Assembly (NCBI GenBank): GCA_013399695.1
Contig: VXAU01001848.1
Coordinates: 226 to 64,225 of the forward strand
Direction: 5' to 3'
Length of the DNA: 64,000 nt
From: Formicarius rufipectus
Taxonomy: Eukaryota > Chordata > Aves > Passeriformes > Formicariidae
The position numbers were made by a program, and so were the translations under genes. The stretch's first letter is position 1. Each line of letters starts with the position of its first letter. Positions 45,450 to 58,623 of this stretch are shown here, piece by piece. The notes beneath the pieces were generated by a model. The model saw only the letters and a list, made by a program, of their open reading frames with translations. It made no database searches and was not told the origin of the DNA.

Positions 45450-45765
45450 TAGGCTGCCTTTTTTTTGCCATATGCAATCTTTTACACTTTTTAACATCAA
45501 ACCTGGGCTGTCCCTTTTCCTGCTCCCTTCCTGCAGACCAGGAGATCCTTCAGCAGTTTTTCCCACTGAGCTTTCAGTTGCATAAATTGCTGGGTTCATT
45601 ATTCACCCCCCTTTGCCAGAGAGTCTGAGCAGAACAAGACCAGAAGAGACTGGGCCAACCAGCATCACAACTCTACTGGGAAAACCAACCATGCGTGCCT
45701 GCTCTTTGTTCCCCAGCTTTGAACCTTTAATTAATCCACTGCAGCTTGTGAATAATGATGATAGG
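45450..45765 (-). mobile_element. Ancient CR1/L3-like LINE relic (~315 bp)
   Basis: TTTTACACTTTTTAACATCA (45480), GGAGATCCTTCAGCAGTTTT (45541) and CTTTAATTAATCCACTGCAG (45725) recall the same old family as 29775-31330, in the same orientation and block order. It is highly diverged and without coding capacity. Confidence 0.6.
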
Positions 45766-45995
45766 ATAGTCTCTCCAGGAGCTGGATCCAGCTCATGTGC
45801 CAACTCACCCATATTTTTGACAGGCAAATGAGGCCAGAGAATCCACAGTGGCAGGATGACCTCACTCCCGACGTTCAGACTACTTCTTTCTCATGGTCAT
45901 GAGGGAGCAGTTGTACAAGAGACCTTCCTTGAATACACATGATCCCATGAGACGATGAATATGCCTGACACCACAAGACCTGAGCACTGTGATAG

Positions 45996-46378
45996 TCATG
46001 GAACCATAGATGGTGTGGGTTGGAAGGGACTTTTACAGAACATCCGGTTGCACACCCCTGAAATGAGCAGAGACGTCTTCAACTTGACCAAGTTGCTCAG
46101 AGCCCCTTCCAACCTGACTCTGATTGTTTCCAGGAATGGGGAATCCACCACCTCTCCGAGAAATATGTTCCAGTGATTTACCACCCTCACTGTAAAACAT
46201 TTCTACCTTATATCTAATTTAAATTTACCCTCTTTTATTTTATAACCACCACCCCTTGTCCTATCACAACAGACCCTGCCAAAAAGTTTGTCCCCACCTT
46301 TCTTACAGACCTCCTCTTAATTATTGAAGGGACACAATAAGGTCTCACTGGAGCTTCTCTTCTGCAGGTTGAGTCCCC
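45996..46378 (-). mobile_element. CR1 LINE 3' fragment (~380 bp)
   Basis: TCATGGAACCATAGATGGTG, GGAAGGGACTTTTACAGAAC, CTTGACCAAGTTGCTCAGAG, TCCACCACCTCTCCGAGAAA and AAGGTCTCACTGGAGCTTCT, all in reversed CR1 order. Similar in type to the copy at 15981. Confidence 0.95.
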
Positions 46379-49300
46379 TGAGCTCTGTCTAGATTGATTT
46401 TCATTGGGGCAGTCATCTCACCTTATCCCACCCGTCCTACCTGAAGGACACATCTCCAGTCCTTCTCCCCTTCTCCACCCATCTGGCACCAGGAGGGGAA
46501 AATGTGCCGGATTTTGCATCATGGAGAACTGTCAACTGTGTCCAGATCTGCTGCATGGAAGGAATGACGAGAGGCTGACACATCCACACACCACCAGATA
46601 GCTAAAAATAGGGAGTGTTCATCCGAAATGACCAAGCCCCACCTCGACACACTGGAGCACCCAGTGGGATTCGTGTTTGCAGCTACACAATGTGAGGTGG
46701 TGGATGCTAAAAACAGGGAGAGCTGCTCTCCAGCAGGGGCAGGCGGGGTGGGGCATGTGCCATGCCAGGAGCTCAGTTTTTGGCTACTAAATAAGAGGTG
46801 ACAACAGCCAAGGAACCCAGGCAGGAAGAACTTCGCTTATTGCTGAGTACGTGGTGTCTTGTGCTCCTGCATCCTGCCAAGAGTGACCTCAGGGAAACAG
46901 GGGGCTCTTCACCACAGTCCTGCTCATCTCCTTCACCAATCCCCTTTCTGTTTCTGGTTGCTTTGCGAGGGCCAGTTGTCCTCTCTGTCGACCATCCTCA
47001 GAAGATGCACAAGCACAGTGTAGTGAGATCTGCTGAGAATCACTCTCATTCACTGACAAATAAATGTGTCATCTCCAAACCAGGATTCACTGGAGAGGAA
47101 AACTTCCCTGCCAGAGGAGATTTCAGGTTTCCATTTTCTTTCCCATTATTTCCTGTGATTATTCCCTCTGCTATTCGATGAGGAAGGGGTGCTCCAACCC
47201 TGCCTGGTGCTGGAGAAGCTGGAGATGATGCAAACTCAGAGATGTCACATCAAAATGGGAGAACCCACCTTGGGCTGGCCATCACAGCAGCTTGGGATCA
47301 GCTCAGCTGGGAACCCACTCACTCAGTTCCGAGGGCGAGTTCAGGCCTGCCATATTCTGTTTTGTTATGTGCAGAAAATGGTCATAATATTTCCTGTTTT
47401 CCAAGTTTGCCTTCCTGTGTGCAGGACTAAATGCTGTTCCCAAATGCCACCACAAGCAGACACGTTAAAGAGACAAGGAGAGCAGAGTTTGGAGAGGACA
47501 GGCAGCCTCTTTTTGGAGAAAATGGGATTTGTTTGTGACTCAGCGTGTGAACAATAATGTTACAGCATCAACCTGTTCTTTAATCCAGCATCTTGGAAAC
47601 AATACTGAGAGTCAACATCTGTATTTGTCATCTACCTTGAGAGGTCAGTTGCTTTGACAGAGGTGAGGCTCTTCCTACAGGGAAGATTCTCATGGGACAG
47701 CAGTTGTTTCCACATTCCTACTTTCAGGAGGTTTTTCCACATTATAAAGCAGAGACTCAGCATTGATCCATATGAAGCTTTACACATTACTTAGTGATGA
47801 TTGTCAAAGTCTAGGTAGAAATGAATTTCCTTCTTGAGAACTTTGAGACAAAAGGGCTGGAAGTTCTTTGGAGGTTCTTCCCAGAGCTGCATTGCCCTTC
47901 TCCTACTTGGGAACCCTTCCAGCCTTCCTCCTGGGTGCTCCAGGATAACACCAGCGTGACCATTGCCCATAGATGGACAACCCTGCCTTCACCAAAACTA
48001 TTCACTGGCCATCTCAGTGCTTGAGTTCATTGTCCAGGGGCTCAGAAACACAGAAATGTAACAGACTTAACATATTCCTTGATGACCCAGGATCCTAAAT
48101 GTTTCCAAAGATGAAAGAAGTTAGCATGGCATTACCTTCTGGGGCATGAGATGGTAACTGTGCCTCATCTAACATCACCAACAGCAAACATCCATGCTGG
48201 TCTCTCTGTTCATCCCACCCAGGACACCACAGACTTCTGTGACCAGTGGTGGGAGTCATTTGCAGGGAAACATCTCCATCTCCACTGGCTGGAGAGATCC
48301 TGAATGGAGAGACACACTTGAAAATGTCCAGCTGCTGGTGAACCAGGACCTGTAGGAACTTTACAGGGGGACACAGAGCATTTACTGGTTGGGCCTTGAC
48401 TAAGCCTAAGCTGTCCCTTTGTTTGAGACTAAGACACTGCAGAACAGATTCCAGTTCCACTCTGCTCTTGGCAGGTTTGGGATCTTGCTCAAATCCTAGT
48501 CAATCAGACAAAGCATAAGAAGCACACTCTCTTTATCCTGCTTTGCCAAACCCATAAGCTTGGTCCATCATCAAAGCCATGGCATTCTGACACAGTCACT
48601 GGTGGTACTGGGTTTAGCTCTAGATGTTTGCAAGCCTGATGGGAGAGAACTGCAGGTTTCCTTTGAGTGGCTTTGCCCTTTGCTACCAGGAAGGTCAATC
48701 ACGTTCAACCTGCTGAAGAGAGGTCAAGGTCCTGTGTGTCCTTTGGAGTCTTTTGCAGATGTTCTCCTCAGCACACCGTGGCTCGCTCGCTCACAGGATG
48801 TAGGGACATAATGACAACTTCCTTTGGTCACAGAAATTCCAGCAGAGCTCTCCTCACAACGGGGGCATTCCCACCATGTTCTCTGCAGAGCTGGTGAGCA
48901 GGCTGGAGCATGTCCAGCCCAGCCCCCTCTTCTTCCCAGAATTTCCTTTTATTGTTACTCTCAGCGGTGTGAAACACAGAGCACATCTGGAGTGTTCTCC
49001 TGGACAGTCAACTTTCTAACCTGCAACCCTTTTCTGTGAGGTTTAGCCCCTTCCCTGGAAGGAGAGATGTGAGCTGCCTCCTTGGGTGACTCTTCTTTTG
49101 ATTGATTCAGGAGGAATTTCTCTGCTTTGCCTTGCACTTGGCACAGAGATGAATCCTGAAAACCCACCCCATGCCTCCCTGCAGTGTCTTCAGATCTTCT
49201 GCCCTTCTGTGTGCACACACCACTGCACAGTTTGCTTGGTATGAGTACATCTCTCAAATGCAGAATCACCAACAAACCAGCCACATCTTTCACCTCCACA

Positions 49301-52300
49301 AGCACGGGGTGCCCCTCTGGATCCTTCAATAAGTTCAGTGTCCATTTGAGATGTCCCAGAGAATCCCCCATGGCTTCCATAGGGCACATCTCTCACTGTG
49401 GGTGAATGTCCAAAAACAGATGGTTTGAACCCCATTCCACCCTTTACTTGTGTCCCAGAAGTGGTCACATTTTAACACAGGGCAGAGGTGGGTTGTTGGA
49501 CGTGACATGCCCCCTTCCATGTTCCTAGATCATATTGTAATCCTCATGTAACTGCAAGGACTCTGGTGCAAGGACTCTCAGAGAGAGGATACCACGCCAC
49601 ATGCCGCAGATTCCAGGTTGATTAATGTCCTATATGTTAATTTTCTCCTTTACCTGGCTTTTGACTCCTCCTTTTGTCCCCTTAGTGGGTCAGCAGCCCA
49701 CCACACTGCGGAGCAGGGGGTAAGTAGGGGCGCTCCTCTGACTGCTGCAAGTGTAGGGGTGCACTTGCAGAGCTCCTTCCTTCTGGCTCCTCAACCTCAG
49801 AGCCAAAACTGACATTTTTAGGACAAAGCAACTCCCCTGACATCTGTGAGCTGAATCCCTCCCCTCTCAGGTAGCAGAGAGCTGAGGCCCTTGCTGTGTG
49901 AAGCAGGGCTCTGTCTCATGGAAAATAATCAAGCTGAGGAGCTGTGAAGGCTGCTAATTCTCCTTCACCGAGTGCCAGCTCCCCAGGTACCTGATTAGGG
50001 TTAGGGCTTTGCCCTGTGCTGGGACAGGGATGCTCTCCAATGCCTGTTTGCACAGCATGGAGCAAAAGTCAGCTTTGAATCCATTTGAGCCTTCGTAGAT
50101 CAATCCAAGACACAAGAACGAATCCTGATATTCCTTAGCTCTAATAAGTCCCTTTTCATTGCCAATGTGCCAGGCTAAAAGAAGAGTTTCTTCTCTTAGA
50201 GTCCAGGTTGCCTCCAGGTTGGCTTGATCTCAAGTGGGTGAAGTGTTTGCACAAGGTCTCCTGGCAACAGATTTCCTGGGCAGCAGATTTGGAAGCGGTT
50301 TAAGCTGAATCAACAGTGATTCCACGTTTGGGGTGATCTGGGATAATAACTCCTGCCTAACTTATCCTAGACCTGAGTGCCAGAGCAGAAGTTAAAGCCA
50401 TCACAGAAGACCAGAACCATCTGCAGAAGGGAAATGTAACACAAACCTCTCCCAAAGTGCACCCAGGTCAGCACTTTGCTGGGAGCCCTGGCACCAGAAG
50501 AGGAGACATGATGACAGGGTCTCACATCCTCAATGTGTTTTCTTTCCCAACAGCTTGGAAGGTTCTGAGATGTCTTTCCTTTTGCAAACAACACCAAAAA
50601 TTGTCATGCTGGGGGTGTTGCTGAGGTGGGCACCTGCACAGAACTGCAGGAATGGTGAGGAACTGGCTGCATGGAGGTTTCTCCTGCTGTCCTCACCTCT
50701 TCTCCTTCTTTACTCATCACAAACCTTGCAGATGCACTTAAAGGATGAGGCTGCTCTGCTCTGTGTTGTATTTGTCACCAGCAAAAGGCCAGGGAAGCAG
50801 GAGGAGCAGGGGCAGGTTGGGTTGTGTTACAATGAGGGAGGGAAGGGGACAAGGGCAAAACATTGCTGATAACTCTCTCAATTTTCCTTTCCTCAGTGGG
50901 CCCTGGCACCCCGTGGGAGCAGTGCTGGATACCTGGATGTTTAGTGTGTCTGGAAGACACTGCACCTAATGAAGGTGCCTCCAGAAGATGATCAAGGGGT
51001 GTCTTGGTGCAAGCGATCTTTGAAGGACCTGGCATGTCACACGGGGTCTGGTTTCAGCAGGAGGACTCCTGACCTCACCGTACCGAGGTACAATCAGTCC
51101 CTGTTTTCTCCATTCTCAGAAGCAAGCTGAATTCAGCAAACCTCTGGCTGTTTATTGTGGGGGATACTCTTGTTGGATCTGGAGAGCCTCAGCCGTCTTC
51201 TCCTGAAGAGATCAGGACTTTGGTCATATGTTGTGGTGCAAGCAGAAATCCTCCTGTCTCCTCCGCACTTCTCCAGCAGGAAAATTCCACACCTATATCC
51301 CCATCCTTATCAATCTTTAGATGCTGTAGCATCCCCCTAAGGCAAACTTAATTTATTCTCCTGTCCCAGCCAGGAGTCACCAGCCTCAGTTGAGATCCAT
51401 GCCAAGGAGTGAGGCAGCTTCTCTTACTGATGCAGTTTAGTTTGGTTGTCCACTGACCATGCCAAGTCAAACTGAAACGTGTCCTCAGCTTTCTGGGGCT
51501 GCAGAGATTTCAGGGAGGGCTTTGTGCAGCCCATGTCCTTCTGTAATTCCCATTACTGCTGATGAGAGTGACGCATTTCCACTAACTGGATGCACGTCCC
51601 TTAAATTAGGCTTCACTAAAACATGGGAGTAGGGAAATAAAAGGCAGGCAGTGTTTCAATTAGCCTCCAGTTTGTTTTCGGTCTTGTCTTTGAATAGGAG
51701 AGCTCCTTATAAAGTATTAAAAAACCCCACACTATTAAGCAACAAAAAGAGCCAATGAGTTCATATGTACAAAGTTTAGTTCTTGGAAATAATAATATTT
51801 ATTCTTTCCACTGCATGTTCTTTCTATAAATCTCAAAACCCTTCATAGATCCAGTCCGTGACTGTCTTATTAATCCTGTTGAGAAAAACACATGTTAAAA
51901 TCTAAACCAGAATCACTATTAGAACTGAGATTTATGAGTGGGGTTTGCCTCATCTGGCTCCAAAAAGTAACTCATCTGTCCTAACTTGGGCTCCCACTGA
52001 AAGGAATTCTCTTTTCCAAATTTCATCTTCCTCTACCACAAGTGAACACCAGCATAAGGATTGGAGGTACTGGGGTTACACCAGCTCTGCCAGTTAACCC
52101 AGAGAGGAGTTTTGGGGGTTGGAGGAAACCAGCTGTGGTGACTCCTGCCCCAGCAACCCATAGTTTGCACCAAACAGAAGGGAAACTGCTCACCAGACAA
52201 CTGGGAGCACCAGACCCATAGTGGGCATTGAAGTGGGGAAGAAGACATGAGTTTTTTGATAGTACTGAAGGAAGTGGAGGCAACACCCACTACTCTGGGA

Positions 52301-53239
52301 CATGAGGTTCCATTTGACCCCCTCTTTACCCTTTATTTTTATACCATGTGTATAAAATCATGATGGAAAGCAGGAGGACACCAACTGAAACACCAGGACA
52401 GGGCCAGAGAGAGGAAGAAACAGGGATTTGCCCAAGGCAACCTGATCCAACCCAACCATGAACCCTCTGGTCCTCACTCCCAGCTCACTCCAATGCTCAG
52501 CAACACTCACTGTCCCCCAAGCCCTCTCACAAAGCCCCATCCACATCCTAGATGTTTCCTGGAGGGGATCCACAAAGACAATCCACTTACAACAAGCTCT
52601 TCCCCTTCTCCAGTCCAGGCTTCCTTCTCTTCATCTCAAATAACTCAATGGGCTTTGTTATGACAGGGCAATGCAGTTAATGGAGAGTGAAATTGGAGAA
52701 GAATGTGTGGAAGTTGCAGCTTTTATCTCTAAAACAAATAGTGGATTCCTCGGGGCTGCTGCAGCCCCAAAGGTCCGAGCTGCTGGAACTTTGCTGGTTG
52801 CCCTGGTGACTTACAGGCTGTTTTGGGGCAAATCTCTGTCAAAGAGGGAAGAGGAGGTGGCAAAGCCAATGGGAAGTCATGTGGAGTTGGCATTTGGAGA
52901 GCAGGGTGCATCTAAGCGATCAGAACAGAAGACATTTAGGTTGGAGAGATGTGCTGCTCCCAAGGATCATCTTGGGAAATTCCCACTGAATCCAGATCAG
53001 GACTTCCAGGAGTCTCCCTGCTCCATCTAGAAGGACATAGTGCTGGTACATTGTCCAACAAAATGAAGAAATCCATCCCAGATTTATCGTAGAGGTCTCC
53101 TCCTACAGGTCCTTCCCAGCCCTCAGACCTTTTCATGTGTTTGTGGGGAGGATGAACAGGGCAGGAGTGATCCATTCACCCTGGGCTTGAATAAAAGAGG
53201 TGCCTACATTGCTCTTCACAGCTTCCCAAGGTGGGAAAG
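46379..53239. other. 6.9 kb of unique DNA without young CR1
   Basis: No recognisable repeat family, microsatellite over ~20 bases, RNA gene or exon. The longest open frames (plus 46798-47181; minus 48095-48460 and 48961-49389, 120-142 codons) show no known domain or codon periodicity that I can judge. They are noted as unassigned rather than called. Confidence 0.45.
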
Positions 53240-53556
53240 CAGAGAGGGAGATGCTGGGGTCTTCTCCCAGTGACATGTGGGAATGGTTCAAAGGTCTGTC
53301 AGGACAAGTTCAGACTGGACATGAGGAAGCGTTTCATTACCAAGAGGGTGGTCAAACACTGGAACAAGCTTCCTAGAGAGGTGGTTGGTGCCCCAAGACT
53401 GTTTAGAGGTGGTTCATGCCCCAAGCCTGTTCAAGAGGCAAGTGGAAAATGCCCTTAACAACAGACTTCAGCTTGGTCAGCCCTGAGCTGCTCAGGTAGA
53501 GTTAGATGAGATAATTGTTGAAGGTCCTTTCGTACTGAAATATCCTATTCTAGTCT
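53240..53556 (+). mobile_element. CR1 LINE 3' fragment, distinct subfamily, with internal duplication
   Basis: GATGCTGGGGTCTTCTCCCA, ACTGGACATGAGGAAGCGTT, AGGGTGGTCAAACACTGGAA, AAGTGGAAAATGCCCTTAAC and GGTCCTTTCGTACTGAAATA, ending in TATCCTATTCTAG. A ~28-base block (GAGGTGGTT...CCCCAAG...) occurs twice in tandem at 53379-53405 and 53406-53434. Confidence 0.9.
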
Positions 53557-54340
53557 GCTTTGCTGGAGACACACAGAGTGACAAGTTCCCACCAGTGCCC
53601 ATTTCCAGCAGTGGAAAAATGCACCTGCTGCTTGCCTGTCCCTCCTAAAGGGCTGTCTGCTTTTCCTTCCTGCACCTCTTCCTCTTCCCTTTTCATACAA
53701 AACCTTTAGGCAAGCCCTGTAGGAAGGGCAATGCACGACAGATGTGCTATGAAGCTTCCAGATGTTTCTATGAGCAATCCTTAGCCCCAGTGGGGAGAGC
53801 TTTGCCTCCCATCAATGTCCTTGTGCATGCTGAGGAAGACATTTCTAACACCTGAGATGCCTCCAGGCACCTGTATTTGAGCACCTGCACCGTGCCTTCC
53901 TTTCCCAGGATGGATTATGGCAGCTCAAACACCACCACCTCAGATGGAGATCCCTGGATGCATGGACAGGCAAATTTAGGTGTCTTGGTTTGGACCCAAA
54001 TCCACCCACAGGTGGGTATGTGTGTCCATCTGCACGTGATTGAGATGGTGACCAAGCTCCTGGTGCGTGTGCACTGCGGGAGGGTTGGCAACTTGTTGAA
54101 AATGAGGTTCCTTTCTTCTTCCCTTCAAAAATTAAACTCAGGAGGATCAGAAATTACACCTGTCTGGACAGCCAAGTCCAAAGCAACGTGGAAGAACAGA
54201 GGTCCTTCCAAAAAGGATCACAGTTGGGATCAGGAGATTATTTCACAGCTGAACCCAGATCCTGGAAGTTTCTGACTAACACCAGTAGGATTTTTGCCTC
54301 TTCACTCACAGGAGCTTGGGAAAAGACAGTTGGCATTGTG

Positions 54341-54439
54341 AGTGGTATCCTGGACTGTTTTGGCCTTCTCAAGACAACCCCTCCTCCTGAGTGGTGTCCT
54401 GGGCTGTTTTAGCCTTCTCAAGACAACCCTGCTCCTGAG
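54341..54439. repeat. 49-bp tandem duplication (2 copies)
   Basis: Unit 1 begins AGTGGTATCCTGGACTG (54341) and unit 2 AGTGGTGTCCTGGGCTG (54390). Both contain GCCTTCTCAAGACAACCC. Only a few differences separate them, so the duplication is fairly recent. Confidence 0.95.
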
Positions 54440-54879
54440 GTGATCTGCATTTTGGTTCCTACTCCTTCTGGATCAGGTCCAGGCTAAGAAACAGATTCCC
54501 ACATGACACTTCCAAGTCCCAGTCTTCTCAAATACAAACCCAAACATCAGATTACAGGTAATTTTGTCTTTTATTGAAAGGAGTGTAGTTTGGGATGTAT
54601 TTTTTTTGCTTTCCTTCCTGAAATGGCCACCGGTGACCCCACCCCAGGAGCCCACTGCTCTCACCTGCACTGACATCGGAGGTGTCAGCTCTGGGTGTTG
54701 CTCTTCACTTTTCCACCTCAACTCCCCAGTTTGAACCCCAAACAATTATTCCTTCATGCCCAACCACACAAGGAAATAAGTGATGACATGCAGCAAAATG
54801 GGCTGACTGGCAGGTTGAGGGAGCCCGAGCTGGAGGGGAGCCCGAGGATTTTCCTGCTGCGCAGCCTTTTCTTCTCTCG

Positions 54880-54921
54880 TTTTCTCTGCAAGGAGGTAAA
54901 TTTTCTCTGCAAGGAGGGCCA
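54880..54921. repeat. 21-bp tandem duplication (2 copies)
   Basis: TTTTCTCTGCAAGGAGG occurs at 54880 and again at 54901, immediately adjacent. Confidence 0.95.
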
Positions 54922-57429
54922 CCTGGAGACGTCAGCCAAGTGTTATGACAGACCTGAACACAGCTGAGAAGGAATTACAAGGAACTGAGGAGATAAAACT
55001 GTCACTGGGAGTTTATCCACCCAGAGCAACTCCTGCTTGATGCTTTCGCCTCCTTTGCCTGGTTTACTTTTAAACTGCGGAAGAAACGGGGTTTCTGTAT
55101 TCTTTGGGGAAACAAAAAAAAAGCATCTTGGGATTTTTCAACAAGGAAATATTGCCAGGTGAAGTTTTCCTCCTCCTGAGGCCGTTTCAGCCCAGCTGAA
55201 TTGCATACCTTGAATGCAGTGAAACCCTGTCCTGCTCTCTCACAGCCTTAGATAAATATTTAGCTGGTACACACAGAGCCAGGTATGTGTGAATCTGTGT
55301 GCAACCACATCAACGTCAGGATTAAAAGTGACACCTGACTGGCTTAAGGCCATGAGATTTTAAACACTAATAAGGTTTACAATGAATTTTAAAGTGAACT
55401 CTTAATTTCTGCTCCTATTTCTCAGGCAGGTGTGCAGGCCACTCTCCAAAGGGTTTCTCTACACCCCAAAGACACGACTTTCGTGTTTGGAGTTGAAAGC
55501 CAAAGCCTTTGTGTAATTTCCTGAGCCCATGATGCTGGTACTTGGGAACACCTCCAGAGCTGAGACACTGGTGACAGAGCTCCCAGTCAGCAATGCTGCA
55601 CATCTGGGGGCATCAAAGGCTGTTTACATCTTTCTGGGAAACACCAAGGCCTTTTGGACACCCCGAGAAGCACCTGATTTCCCAAATTAGGAACCTTTTC
55701 CCAAGCTCGTGGTTGGACTTCAGAGCAGGCTGTGTTCTAGCAGACACCCAGCTTTGGGAGCAGCCATGCTAAATATCCTTTTTTTTTTTCACTTCAGCTG
55801 CTCATGATTCATAGTCTTGATCTGACACCCTCTCAGTAATTATTCCCTTTGCAGCAGGGGCGAGAGGCAGATCCTGAGCTGATGCCTGTACCCCGCGAAA
55901 CAGCAGGAATCATTCAAGACCTTTGTGCTGCCCCCTTGAAAAAGGAGGCTTAGCACCACAGTTTCTGGATGAATCAGTTTTTCCAAGAAGTGGGGCTTCT
56001 TGAAATGCCATTATTTTGGCCACCGTGGCAATTGCCAGCAGCCAACGCTTTGAGGCAAGGCAGGAGCAGCATGTCCAACAAGCAAGTCGAGAACTGACAA
56101 ACCACCCTGCATAAGTGCCAGGGTGCCTGTGCTGATAATTAAGAGAAACCCTACATCCCCAATCAGCAATATGAAAGGATTTAAGGACCAGGTGCTCAGG
56201 GGGTGAAGCTCTCTCCTCCCTGCCCAAGCCCAAAGGACCAGCACAGCCCAGATCTGCTGGTGGGACCAGCCAGGTGGAATTCTTCTCCTAACCCTCATTC
56301 CAAACACTGCACGATAAAGCCAATGGCCACCAAAACAAGACTGATTTTAAGTGGGTTTCAGGCCACTTTGTTTCCCTTCAGTTTTCCCTGCCAAAGGAGC
56401 TCTGCTGCTGTTTGTTCTTCCCACAGCTCTCACCCACGTGGAGATCCAACACACCATGGGGAGCCCCATCTCCCAGGCACTGTTATCCCAGAGCAGCGAG
56501 CCACGGGGTATTTTTGCCATGTTTTATGGGCACTGCTGCCATAACCAGAGTTTGAGGAGCTCAGCATCCCCTTCCCTACCCTCCATCTCAGGGACACTTC
56601 TCCTGGAGCAGCTCAGGTTTTTCCCTGGGCTGCTTTGACTTGGCTGTGAGAACTGAAATGTGCTGACTGGGAGAGTGTGTGTGTGTGTAAATGTGATCTG
56701 TTATTAAAAACACTCTGCAGGGAGAGGAGAAACTGCCTCTCTGATCCTGGCCAGATGAATAATGTGCATCAACACACTCCTTCACTTTACTGCAGCTTGG
56801 GTTTCACAGCTTTCAGGTGCTGTGTGATGCAGAGCAAGAGGAGGTGAGGCTGGGCTGAGGCACAGGGAGAGTCTCACTGCACTGACCCAGAAGCCAAAAT
56901 TGGGACAAAAAGCCTTTTCTGGGGACAACATACAGAGCAGGAAGAGAGGGCTGAGCCAGACAACCCAAGCATCTCCTCACCTTCTAAAGGTGATTTTGCA
57001 ACAAGAAAGTCCACCTTTGACTGAAGGCATCAAGGAAACCATATCTGAAAAGTCATTTTTAGAGGGAAGATTATTTTTACCACCTCTGGGCCCAGCCTGG
57101 GATGGTTCCTGGTTTATCTGGATCCATCAGGGCCAGGAGAGGGATTCAGTGCAAAGCTCTGAGCTTATTTTGTCTCCTCTCAGCTGCAGCCTGAACACAA
57201 GAGAAAGAAACTTTCAGCACCCTTCCCTCTCACTGCAGAAAGTGCCAAGTTCTGGGAATGTCCTCCATACTCTGGGCATGCTGTTTTCCTTTGAGACATC
57301 CTCAAACTGGTGCAAACCTTTCCTAGAAGGCACCTTGTGACAATGTGCACTCCCTACGGGGAAGAGGAGGCACCAGGGGGATTTTGTACCACCAGAGTAC
57401 ACACCACAGTGTGTGTGAGGGCTGTGCAT

Positions 57430-58215
57430 GCAGAAGGTGATCCCAAATTAACCCTTCCTCAGAGAGAAACTCCAAATAAACCTCCAGCCATGGTGAGAAT
57501 CCCCAAATGAACCAACCTCAGTGAAAATCCCCAAGAAATCCACATGTGGATGTCAATCTGAAATCAAACCCCCACCAAGATGAAAATCCCAAATCCATCC
57601 CATCCCCAAATACCCATCCTGATAAAACCCCGAAAACTTCCCCCTGAAGGTGGGAATCCCAAACTGTTTCCCAAATCCCCATCCAAATAAAAATCCCAAA
57701 TCCTTATTCATGTGAGTGGGAATCCAAAATCAATCTACCAACTCCCATCCATATAAAAGCTTACAATCCCTCACAAGTCTTCACCCCAGTGAAAACCCAA
57801 AATCTACCCCCAACTCCAATGAAACCCCCCCAAATCACAACTACACATGTGGGAATACCAAACCATCCTCATTCCTCCTATTCCAGTGAAAACCCCAAAT
57901 CTTCCCCAACCTCCAAGGTCCAGTGAAAACCCCACTCCCCCCATACAGATGGGAATGACAAATCCCCTCTCAAATGGCCCAGACTGACAAAACCCCCAAA
58001 TCCCCCTGTGAAATGGGGAACCCCAAATCCTCCATACACCCCAACCTCAATGAAGCCCCTAAATCACTCCAAATGTCCCACCTCCAACTAAATTCCCAAA
58101 TCCCCCCAGGCAGTTGAGAACCCCAAATCCTCCATCCTGACGAAACCCTCAAATCCCTCCCACAGCCCCATCCTAATGCAACCCAACATCCCCTCCATGA
58201 AGGTGGATCCCCCTG
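57430..58215. repeat. Degenerate C/A-rich, strand-asymmetric repeat
   Basis: About 0.8 kb in which variants of AAAATCCCCAAATCCC and CCAGTGAAAACCCC recur at irregular intervals. The plus strand is very poor in G and T. Copies are too diverged to give a clean period. It merges into the minisatellite downstream and ends about 0.5 kb before the start codon at 58753. No function is known to me. Confidence 0.75.
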
Positions 58216-58221
58216 CTCCTC

Positions 58222-58498
58222 GTCCCCCTGCTCCATCCCCAAACTGTTTCCCAAATCCCATCCACATCCCCATCCTCATCCCCCTGCTCCATCCTCAAAC
58301 TCCTTCCCCAATCCCATCCCCATCTTCATCCCCCCCGCTTTGTCCCTAAACTCTTTCCCAAATTCCATCCNNNNNNNNNNNNNNNNNNNNNNNNNNNNNN
58401 NNNNNNNNNNNNNNNNNNNNNNNNNNNNGTTTCCCAAATCCCATCCCCATCTCCCTGCTCCGTCCCCAAACCGTTTCCCAAATCCCATCCCCATCCCA
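58222..58498. repeat. Minisatellite, ~50-55 bp unit, with assembly gap
   Basis: Units beginning CCCCTGCTCCATCC occur near 58226, 58281 and 58331 (degenerate), followed by TTTCCCAAATCCCATCC segments, then a gap of 58 N (58371-58428) and more copies. The gap probably hides further units. Minus-strand frames rich in Gly, Met and Lys and crossing the gap are artefacts of this array. Confidence 0.92.
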
Positions 58499-58623
58499 CG
58501 GCGCTCTCCCCCCGCACCGGGGGCGGAGGCGGGGGCGGGTCGGGGCCGCTCCGCACCTCCCCCGGCGACCGGAGAAAGGGGGGACTCGGGGCCGGGGAAG
58601 GGAAGAGAAGGGAAGGGAGGGCA

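Larger units (their letters stand above)
53557..57429. other. 3.9 kb of unique DNA with two small tandem duplications
   Basis: Contains the 49-base and 21-base tandem duplications listed separately, an A run near 55116 and a T run near 55781. No exon is recognised. Confidence 0.45.

Noticed and set aside
44814..45452. 212-codon plus-strand open frame, Cys-rich
   Set aside because: No recognisable motif pattern. A second frame is open over the same DNA, and it ends at an old LINE relic.
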